The notes below the pieces were generated by a model. The model did no database searches. It saw nothing but the letters and a program-made list of their open reading frames with translations, and had not been told where the DNA came from. A program made the translations under genes and the position numbers. Shown here piece by piece: positions 30,994 to 38,197 of a DNA stretch of 64,000 nt. How positions within the stretch are numbered: the first letter of the stretch is position 1; the number at the start of each line of letters is the position of its first letter. This DNA is from an uncultured Maribacter sp. (GTDB taxonomy: Bacteria; Bacteroidota; Bacteroidia; Flavobacteriales; Flavobacteriaceae): assembly GCF_947496775.1 (NCBI RefSeq), contig NZ_CANMDU010000010.1, positions 1 to 64,000 of the forward strand. The letters run 5' to 3'.

Positions 30994-31101
30994 GTAAAGT
31001 GTTAAACCTAACACCTCAAACAACCAAAGCTCATTAAAGGTGTAATTTATTTACAGAAAAAACAGAAGCAACGCAAGGTCGATTCTGTTTTTTATGTTTT
31101 G

Positions 31102-31174
31102 AGCGGGAGACCGGGTTCGAACCGGCGACATTCAGCTTGGAAGGCTGACGCTCTACCAACTGAGCTACTCCCGC
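31102..31174 (-). tRNA. tRNA-Gly (anticodon TCC)
   Basis: The 73-nt cloverleaf has a perfect acceptor stem GCGGGAG/CTCCCGC, anticodon stem-loop TCAGC-CTTCCAA-GCTGA and T loop TTCGAAC. It lies in the tRNA cluster upstream of tuf. Confidence 0.96.
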
Positions 31175-31322
31175 TTATTTACTTCTTGAAATTAATTTCA
31201 GAAAGCAAAATTACAACATTTTCAAAATTTCAAAAAACTATTTTAAAGAATATTTTTTAAAGCTACTTCGAATTTTAGCTTTGCAAAAGTAACCTTTTAA
31301 AAGTACTTTCTAAAATTTTTTG

Positions 31323-31404
<82 letters not shown>

Positions 31405-31432
31405 AAACCATTAATTAAAGAACTTTTCAAAG

Positions 31433-31506
31433 AGCCGATGGAGGGACTCGAACCCACGACCTGCTGATTACAAATCAGCTGCTCTAGCCAGCTGAGCTAC
31501 ATCGGC
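31433..31506 (-). tRNA. tRNA-Thr (anticodon TGT)
   Basis: The 74-nt cloverleaf has acceptor GCCGATG/CATCGGC, D arm GCTCAGCTGGCTAGAGC, anticodon stem-loop GCTGA-TTTGTAA-TCAGC and T loop TTCGAGT. It is the first tRNA of the tuf cluster, directly downstream of the promoter at 31555-31584. Confidence 0.96.
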
Positions 31507-31531
31507 TTTTTTACTTTTTTAGTTATAAAAA

Positions 31532-31553
31532 AGTCCGCTATTTCTAACGGACT
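31532..31553 (-). terminator. Hairpin after hpf, ahead of the tRNA cluster
   Basis: A 6-bp stem AGTCCG/CGGACT (31532-31537 with 31548-31553) is followed in the minus direction by a short T run. It may end hpf transcripts. It also lies at the predicted start of the tRNA-tuf transcript, so it could instead be a 5'-end hairpin. Confidence 0.5.
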
Positions 31554-31554
31554 G

Positions 31555-31584
31555 CAAATGTATACGTTTTTTTGTTTATTCAAA
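31555..31584 (-). promoter_or_regulatory. Promoter of the tRNA-tuf-secE-nusG operon
   Basis: On the minus strand TTTG (31581-31584) and TACATTTG (31555-31562) are separated by 18 nt, a good match to the Bacteroidota -33/-7 consensus. The first tRNA begins about 49 nt downstream of the -7 element. Confidence 0.65.
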
Positions 31585-31606
31585 ACAAAATTTAAAAAAA
31601 ATTTCA

Positions 31607-31909
31607 TCAAGCTTTTGCTCTAATTTTTTCTTTCTTTTTTATTAGCCTTCTTTCCAGCGAATTACAAGCAGAATCTACTGCTTCTTCAAAAGATTTACAT
31701 TGCTTTTTTACCATGAAATTATCCTTAGGAACGTTTAATTTTATCTCCACAATCTTATTTTCCTTCAAATTATTGTTATCTAATTTTAAAAACACTTCCG
31801 AACTAATTACTTTATCATAAAATGTTTCTAATTTATCTAATCTGTTTTGTACAAACTCAATTAACCCATCTTCTGCATTAAAATTTACGGATTGCGCATT
31901 TACTTTCAT
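31607..31909 (-). CDS. hpf: Ribosome hibernation-promoting factor, short form
   Basis: The 100-residue protein belongs to the HPF/YfiA (RaiA) family, which binds the decoding region of the 30S subunit in stationary phase. Family traits are the N-terminal beta strand MKVNAQSVNFNAEDGLIEFV, helix LDKLETFYDKVISSEVFLKL, VEIKLNVP and a Lys-rich C-terminal helix (RRLIKKKEKIRAKA). It lacks the C-terminal extension of long HPF, so 100S dimers would need another factor. It lies 33 bp after xerC on the same strand; the pair occurs together in many Flavobacteriia. Confidence 0.93.
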   Translation of the reverse strand: MKVNAQSVNFNAEDGLIEFVQNRLDKLETFYDKVISSEVFLKLDNNNLKENKIVEIKLNVPKDNFMVKKQCKSFEEAVDSACNSLERRLIKKKEKIRAKA

Positions 31910-31942
31910 AGAATACTATTTTTAAAAATTAAACAATGTAAT

Positions 31943-32836
31943 TTATATTTTACCGCCTCTTGGATGAGCGGAAGCGTGTACTTTTTTCAACTCTTCTATA
32001 CCATTATGGGTATAAACTTGTGTTGATGCTAAACTAGAATGCCCTAATAACTCTTTTACAGAGTTTAAATCTGCACCCTTATTGAGCAAATGGGTGGCAA
32101 ACGTATGCCTAAGTATATGAGGACTCTTCTTTACCTTACTAGACACCTTACTAAAATACCCATTTATAACTCTATAAACAAGAGTTTCATACAATTTATT
32201 GCCTGTTTTTAAAAGAAAAACATGATTTACATCTTTTACACAAGCTAACTCTTTTCTCTCCGCAAAATATTGAGAAAACAAATCTACCGTAGATTCCAAT
32301 ATAGGTATTACACGCTCTTTATTTCTCTTTCCCAAGACTTTTAAGCTACGTTCCTCCAAATTAACATTACTACATTTTAATTGAATAAGCTCAGCTCTAC
32401 GCATACCTGTAGCATAAAGCAAATCTATAATTAACTTATCTCTAACCCCTTCAAACCCTTCTGGATAAACAATTTGCCCTAACACTTTTTGCATTTCTTC
32501 CTCAGAAAATGGAACTTCTATTTTTTTGGAAACTTTTAATGCTTTATGTTTTGCTAAAGGAGAAATTTCTATTGCCTCTATACGAAGCAAAAATTTATAG
32601 TACGCTTTTAAAGATGCTATTTTCCTATTAATTGTACGATTTTCCAATCCGTCCTTAACCAAGTTAACAACCCAACTCCTAATAAGAACATATTCTATAT
32701 TATCTATACTAGGCACCTCATATTCTTCTAAACAAAAACAAGCAAAAGATTCTATATCTTTTTTATAAGCCTGCACCGTATGCTTAGAATATTTCTTTTC
32801 TAAAAGAAGATAATTTAAAAAAGGAGTCCATACCAT
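31943..32836 (-). CDS. xerC: Tyrosine recombinase XerC-like
   Basis: The 297-residue integrase-family recombinase has an N-terminal core-binding SAM-like domain (FLNYLLLEKKYSKHTVQAYK, residues about 6-85) and a C-terminal catalytic domain. Catalytic residues are visible: Arg in ATGMRRAEL, Lys in LGKRNKERVIPI, HILRHTFATHLL (His-x-x-Arg), LGHSSLASTQVYTH with the second His, and the nucleophilic Tyr. The length suits chromosome dimer-resolving XerC/XerD. It sits beside rpsU and hpf and not next to any mobile element, which supports a housekeeping role. The assignment to XerC and not XerD rests on context and is not certain. Confidence 0.9.
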   Translation of the reverse strand: MVWTPFLNYLLLEKKYSKHTVQAYKKDIESFACFCLEEYEVPSIDNIEYVLIRSWVVNLVKDGLENRTINRKIASLKAYYKFLLRIEAIEISPLAKHKALKVSKKIEVPFSEEEMQKVLGQIVYPEGFEGVRDKLIIDLLYATGMRRAELIQLKCSNVNLEERSLKVLGKRNKERVIPILESTVDLFSQYFAERKELACVKDVNHVFLLKTGNKLYETLVYRVINGYFSKVSSKVKKSPHILRHTFATHLLNKGADLNSVKELLGHSSLASTQVYTHNGIEELKKVHASAHPRGGKI

Positions 32837-32877
32837 ACTCTCAAAGTTAGCATATATTTTAACTTAATTCCATAAAA

Positions 32878-32900
32878 AAATCCTGCTAATAGCAGGATTT
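32878..32900 (-). terminator. Terminator downstream of rpsU
   Basis: A 10-bp perfect stem (32878-32887 with 32891-32900) with a 3-nt loop is followed in the minus direction by seven T residues. It lies 25 nt after the rpsU stop codon and separates rpsU from xerC. Confidence 0.92.
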
Positions 32901-32924
32901 TATATTGAAAATAGATTCATTAAC

Positions 32925-33119
32925 CTATATTTCTTCTTGATCTCTTAAACCTTGTATGTACTGCGCTTTTTGTATTTGCGCTCTACGTGTTACAGATGGT
33001 TTATTGAACTGCTGACGCTTTCTCAATTGACGCATTGTACCGGTTTTATCGAACTTTCGCTTAAAGCGCTTTAAAGCTCTATCTATGTTTTCTCCTTCTT
33101 TAATTGGTATAATTAACAT
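32925..33119 (-). CDS. rpsU: 30S ribosomal protein bS21
   Basis: The 64-residue basic protein starts MLIIPIKEGENIDRALKRFK and is rich in Arg and Lys, typical of bS21 in Flavobacteriia. In this phylum bS21, with bS18 and bS6, shields the 3' end of 16S rRNA and makes the anti-Shine-Dalgarno sequence unavailable. Tyr54 (KAQYIQ) is at the position I recall as contacting that rRNA tail in the Flavobacterium johnsoniae structure. The gene has its own promoter, a strong Shine-Dalgarno sequence (33128-33134) unlike the other genes I checked here, and its own terminator. This layout fits autoregulation in which only ribosomes lacking bS21 can use the Shine-Dalgarno sequence. Confidence 0.97.
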   Translation of the reverse strand: MLIIPIKEGENIDRALKRFKRKFDKTGTMRQLRKRQQFNKPSVTRRAQIQKAQYIQGLRDQEEI

Positions 33120-33127
33120 ATGCTACT

Positions 33128-33134
33128 ACCTCCT
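33128..33134 (-). promoter_or_regulatory. Strong Shine-Dalgarno sequence of rpsU
   Basis: AGGAGGT on the minus strand lies 8 nt before the rpsU ATG and is complementary to the 16S rRNA 3' tail. Strong Shine-Dalgarno sequences are rare in Bacteroidota; here it marks rpsU for feedback control by bS21. Confidence 0.85.
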
Positions 33135-33154
33135 CTCTTTTGTGATTAAGGCTG

Positions 33155-33184
33155 CAAATATACTATTTATATCGGCATTACAAA
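33155..33184 (-). promoter_or_regulatory. rpsU promoter
   Basis: TTTG (33181-33184), an 18-nt spacer and TATATTTG (33155-33162) fit the Bacteroidota promoter consensus on the minus strand. The predicted start site is about 30 nt upstream of the rpsU start codon, leaving room for the Shine-Dalgarno sequence. Confidence 0.65.
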
Positions 33185-33205
33185 CCTTATTGAAAATTAT
33201 TTTAC

Positions 33206-34378
33206 CTAAACCTTTACTGCAGGCGTATAGCTTTTCTTGTCTATAATTATTTTGGATAGTATTTCTTTTAGTATTTCAGATGTTCCTCCTCCTATAGGCC
33301 CACACCTACTATCCCTAAACAATCTGGCTAGTGGATAATCTTCCATAAAACCGTACCCTCCAAGCATTTGTAAACAATCATAAATAGTTTCATCTGCCAT
33401 TTTGGTAGAAAGTAGTTTAGACATAGTTGCTTCTTTTACTACATATTCTCCATTATTTAATCTTTGTGCTACAGAATAATTAAATTCCCTGCACATAGTC
33501 ATCTCTGCCGTACGTTCCGCTATCTTATGTCTTAACGCCTGATACTGATTAATTTGTTTACCAAAAGCCGTTCTTTCCGACATGTAATCCATTGCATATT
33601 CTAACGCATACTCTGCTCTAGCATGTGCATTAACGCCCATTATTAATCTTTCTAAAGCAAAATGCTGCATTATATAAGGAAAACCTTTCCCTTCTTCTCC
33701 CATCAAATTTTCTGCCGGTATCCTAACATTATCAAATGCTATTTCACCAGTATCCGAAGCACGCCAACCCAACTTATCTAATTTAACAGCACTAACTCCA
33801 GCTGCATCTCTATCTACAACAAAAATACTAATACCTTTGTTCCCTAACTTTGGAGCGGTTTTAGCAGTAACAACCAAATAATCACTTAATACACCATTAG
33901 TAATAAATGTTTTAGAACCATTTATAATATAAAAATCTCCTTCTTTAGTAGCAGTTGTACGCATTCCTGAAACATCAGATCCGGCGAAAGGTTCGGAAAT
34001 ACAAAGACACCCTATCTTATCACCTGCAATACTTGGAGCTAGGTACTCTTCTTTTATTCTCTCGTCTCCCTCCTTATTTAGGTGCGTCATTGCCAAGTAC
34101 ATGTGAGCCCATATTGCGGCCGCGAAACCAAGCGAATTTATTCTTTGAAGCTCTTCTAACAGGATTACCATATAAAACAGATCTAGCTCAAGGCCTCCAT
34201 ATTTTACAGGATAGGTTAAACCTAAATACCCCATGTCTCCAAATTTTTTCCAAATAAAACGCTCAATAGCACCTTCTTTTTCCCATTTATCCACATGTGG
34301 CACCACTTCCTTTTTTAAGAAACTTCTTAAACTCTCACGAAACAAGTTATGTTCTTCACTAAAATATCTTTTATCCAT
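33206..34378 (-). CDS. Acyl-CoA dehydrogenase family protein
   Basis: The 390-residue flavoenzyme catalyses alpha,beta-dehydrogenation of an acyl-CoA thioester with FAD. Typical parts are the N-terminal helical domain, CLCISEPFAGSDVSGMRTTA (FAD and substrate contact) near residues 122-141, the central beta domain with INGSKTFITNG, and the C-terminal domain with ERLIMGVNAHARAEYALEY, MSERTAFGKQINQYQALRHK, ADETIYDCLQMLGGYGFMED and RLFRDSR. The Tyr-Glu-Gly-Thr catalytic loop of medium-chain enzymes is replaced by GGGTSEIL. The base may instead be Glu in the AEYALEY helix, as in long-chain and isovaleryl-CoA dehydrogenases. Substrate cannot be fixed. It is a single gene, 27 bp after the helix-hairpin-helix gene on the same strand. 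Confidence 0.93.
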   Translation of the reverse strand: MDKRYFSEEHNLFRESLRSFLKKEVVPHVDKWEKEGAIERFIWKKFGDMGYLGLTYPVKYGGLELDLFYMVILLEELQRINSLGFAAAIWAHMYLAMTHLNKEGDERIKEEYLAPSIAGDKIGCLCISEPFAGSDVSGMRTTATKEGDFYIINGSKTFITNGVLSDYLVVTAKTAPKLGNKGISIFVVDRDAAGVSAVKLDKLGWRASDTGEIAFDNVRIPAENLMGEEGKGFPYIMQHFALERLIMGVNAHARAEYALEYAMDYMSERTAFGKQINQYQALRHKIAERTAEMTMCREFNYSVAQRLNNGEYVVKEATMSKLLSTKMADETIYDCLQMLGGYGFMEDYPLARLFRDSRCGPIGGGTSEILKEILSKIIIDKKSYTPAVKV

Positions 34379-34405
34379 GCTAAAATTTACTATACCTGAA
34401 ATACT

Positions 34406-35263
34406 TTATTTAAGCTTCAAATATAACTTAATTTTATCAATTTTTTCGAATGGGAAATTTTTAATATTTGCTAATTCATCAAAAGAAACGATAGAATCAT
34501 TGAGATTTCTATAATTTACCACCTCAAAAGCAACTGTTTTTTGAATATATAATAATTTTGATAGCTCTGAAGCCGTTGCTGTATTTATATTGATTTTTTT
34601 AACTTCGGGCGCCTTCATCACTTTATACTGTTTTAACAGCCTTTCAGCTACCTCCGGTTTTAAACCATAAACATCTAACAATTGTTTATCTATCAAAAAA
34701 CCACCAAGAGCATTCCTAAATTTCACTATTCTTTTAGATAACACCTCTCCTATTCCATTTATAGCCTGTAGCTCTTCCTCCGTACAATCATTTAAATCTT
34801 TAATCGGAAATATTTTTGTGTCCTTATACGTATTTTGTCTACTCGTTTTCTTTTTCCATTTTGGAAATTTAAAATACGGTTCTAGAAGTTTTAGTAATGA
34901 ATCTGAAATCTTAGTAACTTGCTGAAACTCTTCAGCCGAATTTACAAAGCCGTTCTTTTTTCTAAATAAATGTAACCTATCTATTTCTTCTACTGACATA
35001 CCCAATGTATATCCTTTATAGTCTGTTATATAATTAGGGTTAAATACATAAAGAATCTTTTCTTTTGCTAAAAACGCTTTTGATTTAAGAGAATCAACTT
35101 TAGCTTGCTCTTTTGTATTAAGAGTAAAATTTTCTACCCTACTAGAAGTATATGTATTAAAAAAATAATATCCTATTTGAAGCGTAACTATTAATAATAA
35201 CAAATAAAAAATCCCACTTCGTTCTTGTTTAGAGAATTGAAAGTGGGACTTAAAATTTTTCAA
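34406..35263 (-). CDS. Membrane-anchored helix-hairpin-helix (ComEA-like) protein
   Basis: The 285-residue protein has one N-terminal membrane helix (residues about 17-36, GIFYLLLLIVTLQIGYYFF) and three helix-hairpin-helix DNA-binding segments in the exported part. These are around residues 85-130 (SVEEIDRLHLFRKKNGFVNS), 157-195 (CTEEELQAINGIGEVLSKRI) and 225-275 (INTATASELSKLLYIQ). ComEA proteins bind incoming DNA during natural transformation, and flavobacterial proteins of this build are generally annotated as helix-hairpin-helix or ComEA-like. No other competence genes lie nearby. The beginning of the gene overlaps a terminator-like hairpin serving the upstream symporter (35202-35248). 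The competence role is an inference. Confidence 0.85.
   Translation of the reverse strand: MKNFKSHFQFSKQERSGIFYLLLLIVTLQIGYYFFNTYTSSRVENFTLNTKEQAKVDSLKSKAFLAKEKILYVFNPNYITDYKGYTLGMSVEEIDRLHLFRKKNGFVNSAEEFQQVTKISDSLLKLLEPYFKFPKWKKKTSRQNTYKDTKIFPIKDLNDCTEEELQAINGIGEVLSKRIVKFRNALGGFLIDKQLLDVYGLKPEVAERLLKQYKVMKAPEVKKININTATASELSKLLYIQKTVAFEVVNYRNLNDSIVSFDELANIKNFPFEKIDKIKLYLKLK
35202..35248 (-). terminator. Terminator-like hairpin inside the start of the helix-hairpin-helix gene
   Basis: On the minus strand TCCCACTT and AAGTGGGA (35241-35248 with 35212-35219) enclose a 21-nt loop and are followed directly by six T residues. It begins 28 nt after the symporter stop codon and lies within codons 6-18 or so of the next gene. 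It may end symporter transcripts and so limit expression of the following gene. Confidence 0.55.
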
Positions 35264-35275
35264 AAGAATTATGTT

Positions 35276-36862
35276 TTACAATTTTGCTTCTTTAATAGCT
35301 CCTAAAAATCTATTTAATTGTTTTTTAACTACTGGGAACAAGAAAAACAACCCAACCATATTCGGGAATACCATTGCAAAAATCATAGCATCGGAAAAAG
35401 CCCAAATTGAAGACATACTTGCTGCTGCTCCAATAATAATAAAGGTTAAGAACAACAGTTTATAAACCATATCTGCTGTTTTACCTCTTCCAAATAAAAA
35501 TTTCCAAGATTGCAAACCGTAATACGACCAAGATATCATGGTAGATACTGCAAATAAAACTACCGCAACGGTTAAAAACACATTAGAATAAGGAATGTAT
35601 TGTGCGAAAGCCATAGAAGTAATTCCTGCTCCTTCATACGGAACCCCATCTATCATAACAGAACCTTCTCCTCCATATTCAAAGAAACCGCCAAAATTAA
35701 AAATGATAATTACTAATGCTGTCATGGTACAAATTACAACTGTATCTATAAATGGCTCTAACAATGCCACCAACCCTTCAGATGCAGAGTATTTAGTTTT
35801 TACAGCAGAATGCGCAATGGATGCAGAACCCGCGCCAGCCTCATTAGAAAAAGCTGCTCTCTTAAAACCTACTAATAAAACTCCTATAAAACTACCTACC
35901 CCTATTGCAGTTGGAGTAAAGGCCTCTTTAAAAATTAATGAAAATGCATCATCTATTAGAGTAAAATTACTTAGTATAATATACAAACAAGCTATTAAAT
36001 ACATTACAGCCATCAGAGGTACTACTTTTTCTGTAACTTGTGCAATTCTCTTAATTCCCCCGATAATGATTATCCCTACTAATATAGCCAAGATAAGACC
36101 AATAATGGCACCTGCACTAGTACTAGTTAGCCCCATTAACTCTTTTATAACAATAGTTGCTTGATTAGATTGCGCAGCATTACCTCCACCAAAAGAACCT
36201 CCAATACAAAAAATAGCAAACATTGCTGCTGCTATTTTTCCAAACATAGTATACCCTCTTTCCTTTAAACCTTTGCTTATATAATACATAGGGCCACCGT
36301 AAATAGTGCCGTCTTCACCAACATCTCTATACTGCACACCAAGTGTACATTCCACAAATTTTGATGACATGCCCAATAATCCACAAATAACCATCCAAAA
36401 AGTGGCTCCAGGACCTCCTAAGGCAATTGCCAATGCAACACCTGCAATATTACCATTCCCAACTGTACCAGAAACAGCGGTTGCTAAAGCCTGAAAATGA
36501 GTAACCTCTCCTTCTTGACTTTCATCACCGATAGTACCAACAATATCGCCATCAACAATATTAACATCTGCTTTCTCCACTCCGTGATGATCTATTTCAT
36601 CATACTTACCTCTTACCACATTTATTGCTTTTCCAAAATATCTAATATTAGGAAACCCAAAATAAATCGTAAAAAATAAAGCGCTCAGTACCAATAATAT
36701 TAAAACAAATGGAACACCGAACACTTCAAAGAAAATAACTGCTGAGAAAAAATCTGAAATAGGTTTAAAAGCTTGATCAATTTTCTGATCCAAACCGACC
36801 TCTTGAGCCATGGTTAATAAAGGAGCAAATAATGCAAAAAACGATAGAAGTTTATACTTCAT
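35276..36862 (-). CDS. Alanine/glycine:cation symporter (AGCS) family protein
   Basis: The 528-residue polytopic inner-membrane protein has about 11 hydrophobic segments. AGCS signatures include ATAVSGTVGNGNIAGVALAI (residues about 127-146), FWMVICGLLGMSSKFVECTL, GGPMYYI, and GFKRAAFSNEAGAGSASIAH followed by SAVKT. Such carriers import alanine or glycine with sodium. The N-terminus is predicted to be a signal-like hydrophobic stretch (MKYKLLSFFALFAPLLTMAQ), a feature seen in flavobacterial members. A -7-like element CAAATATA (minus strand TATATTTG) lies at 36930-36937 without a clear -33. The precise substrate is unproven. Confidence 0.93.
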   Translation of the reverse strand: MKYKLLSFFALFAPLLTMAQEVGLDQKIDQAFKPISDFFSAVIFFEVFGVPFVLILLVLSALFFTIYFGFPNIRYFGKAINVVRGKYDEIDHHGVEKADVNIVDGDIVGTIGDESQEGEVTHFQALATAVSGTVGNGNIAGVALAIALGGPGATFWMVICGLLGMSSKFVECTLGVQYRDVGEDGTIYGGPMYYISKGLKERGYTMFGKIAAAMFAIFCIGGSFGGGNAAQSNQATIVIKELMGLTSTSAGAIIGLILAILVGIIIIGGIKRIAQVTEKVVPLMAVMYLIACLYIILSNFTLIDDAFSLIFKEAFTPTAIGVGSFIGVLLVGFKRAAFSNEAGAGSASIAHSAVKTKYSASEGLVALLEPFIDTVVICTMTALVIIIFNFGGFFEYGGEGSVMIDGVPYEGAGITSMAFAQYIPYSNVFLTVAVVLFAVSTMISWSYYGLQSWKFLFGRGKTADMVYKLLFLTFIIIGAAASMSSIWAFSDAMIFAMVFPNMVGLFFLFPVVKKQLNRFLGAIKEAKL

Positions 36863-36950
36863 AATATAAAATTTGTATTTATTAAATTAATTAGTCCGCA
36901 AGCAATATCTAAAAAATAATGACCGTAATCAAATATATAGTCATTTAATA

Positions 36951-37958
36951 TTATTCTATATGAAACATTTTATTCAATTTCTTAATCTGCTCTGGCCTCC
37001 CTAAAACAATTACTTTACTTTTAGGTTGTAATTTCATATCTGCCTCTGGATTAATAATATATTCTCCATCTGGAGCTATATATCCTATTATAGTACAGCC
37101 CGTTTTTCTGCGCAAATCTAAATCCCTAAGAGAGTTACAATCTACCTGATCTGCAAAATCTTCAATAGCCACCTCTTCTAAATTAGTTGTGTGCTCCCCT
37201 TCTACGGAAAGTTTATCCATAAAGGTTATTAAATCTGGCATAACTACTAAAGACGCCATATGATCCCCTCCAATCTTATCGGGCATAATCACCTGGTTAG
37301 CTCCTGCTAATTCTAATTTTTTTTGTGATGTAACCAAAGAAGCCCTACTAACGATGAACAAATCTTTATTTATCTGTCTTGCAGAAAGAACCACAAACAA
37401 ATTGGAAGCATCATCTGGAAGAGTCGCGATTAAATATTGCGCCCTATCTATACCTGCCTCTATTAAAACTTTATCTTCATTTGCATCACCTTCAACAAAT
37501 AGAATTTCCTCCTCAAATTTTTCTATAATTTCCTTATCCTTTTCTACAACTACAAAAGGTCTTTTGTAAGCTTTTAGTCTTGCTGCCGCTTGCATTCCGT
37601 TTCTACCATAACCACACACTATTACATGGTTAGACAATTTTCCTATTGTATTCTTCACTTTCTTCTTTTTTAATAGTTGCATAGAATTCCTGCTCAAAAT
37701 ATATTCTGTAATTACAGAAATAGCAAAAGCAAAAATAAAAACACTCGATATTATTAAAACAATTGTAAATAATTTACCCTCAGCTCCCAAAGGTTGTACT
37801 TCCGAAAAACCAACCGTGGTAACCGTAATAATAGTCATATACATGGCATTTACCCATGAGTAATCCAAAATTAAACGGTACCCCAAAACACCAAACAATA
37901 AGACTGCAAGCATTAGCCCTATTGCTACATAAAATCTTGTTCTAAACAATTTTGCCAT
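36951..37958 (-). CDS. Potassium channel family protein with TrkA-N (RCK) domain
   Basis: The 335-residue protein has two membrane helices (about residues 10-30 and 65-88) flanking a pore loop, MTIITVTTVGFSEVQPLG at about 40-57. The selectivity filter reads TVGF, not the commoner TVGYG. The cytosolic RCK domain follows, starting HVIVCGYGRNGMQAAARLKA with a Rossmann GxGxxG motif, then VVEKDKEI, EGDANEDKVL and ATLPDDASN. A TrkA-C domain closes the protein (about 255-335). The build is that of MthK- or Kch-type ligand-gated potassium channels. It is 3 bp upstream of nothing else on its 3' side except the symporter promoter region, and is preceded by the PspC gene with a 2-bp gap, so the two are probably co-transcribed. 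Confidence 0.93.
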   Translation of the reverse strand: MAKLFRTRFYVAIGLMLAVLLFGVLGYRLILDYSWVNAMYMTIITVTTVGFSEVQPLGAEGKLFTIVLIISSVFIFAFAISVITEYILSRNSMQLLKKKKVKNTIGKLSNHVIVCGYGRNGMQAAARLKAYKRPFVVVEKDKEIIEKFEEEILFVEGDANEDKVLIEAGIDRAQYLIATLPDDASNLFVVLSARQINKDLFIVSRASLVTSQKKLELAGANQVIMPDKIGGDHMASLVVMPDLITFMDKLSVEGEHTTNLEEVAIEDFADQVDCNSLRDLDLRRKTGCTIIGYIAPDGEYIINPEADMKLQPKSKVIVLGRPEQIKKLNKMFHIE

Positions 37959-37960
37959 AA

Positions 37961-38188
37961 TTACAAATCAAAAACGGAAGTTCTTTTCGTGTGTACTAAA
38001 TCTTTAATTTTCAGCCAAAAAGCCACAAATAAATATAATGCAAATCCAAACCCTAGGGTTACAAATGTTACATATATAAAGGAGGTGCGAACCACTCTCG
38101 CTCTTATACCTAAACGATCAGCAATACGCCCGCAAACCTCGAACCCTCTCTTTTGAAAATAATATAAAATTTTATAGAAAAAATTCAT
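37961..38188 (-). CDS. PspC domain protein
   Basis: This 75-residue protein consists of a PspC-like domain: an N-terminal amphipathic part (RGFEVCGRIADRLGIRARVV) and one long hydrophobic segment (about residues 36-60, FIYVTFVTLGFGFALYLFVA). PspC proteins take part in the phage-shock envelope stress response, but small stand-alone PspC proteins are common in Bacteroidota and their role is unclear. It sits between the DUF2851 gene (9-bp gap upstream) and the potassium channel gene (2-bp gap downstream) in an apparent operon. Confidence 0.85.
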   Translation of the reverse strand: MNFFYKILYYFQKRGFEVCGRIADRLGIRARVVRTSFIYVTFVTLGFGFALYLFVAFWLKIKDLVHTKRTSVFDL

Positions 38189-38197
38189 TGGATAAAA

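Noticed and set aside
31943-32836. The tyrosine recombinase as a mobile-element integrase
   Set aside because: Length, motifs and the company of rpsU and hpf fit the housekeeping XerC/D type. There are no attachment repeats or cargo genes around it, although tRNA genes lie nearby.
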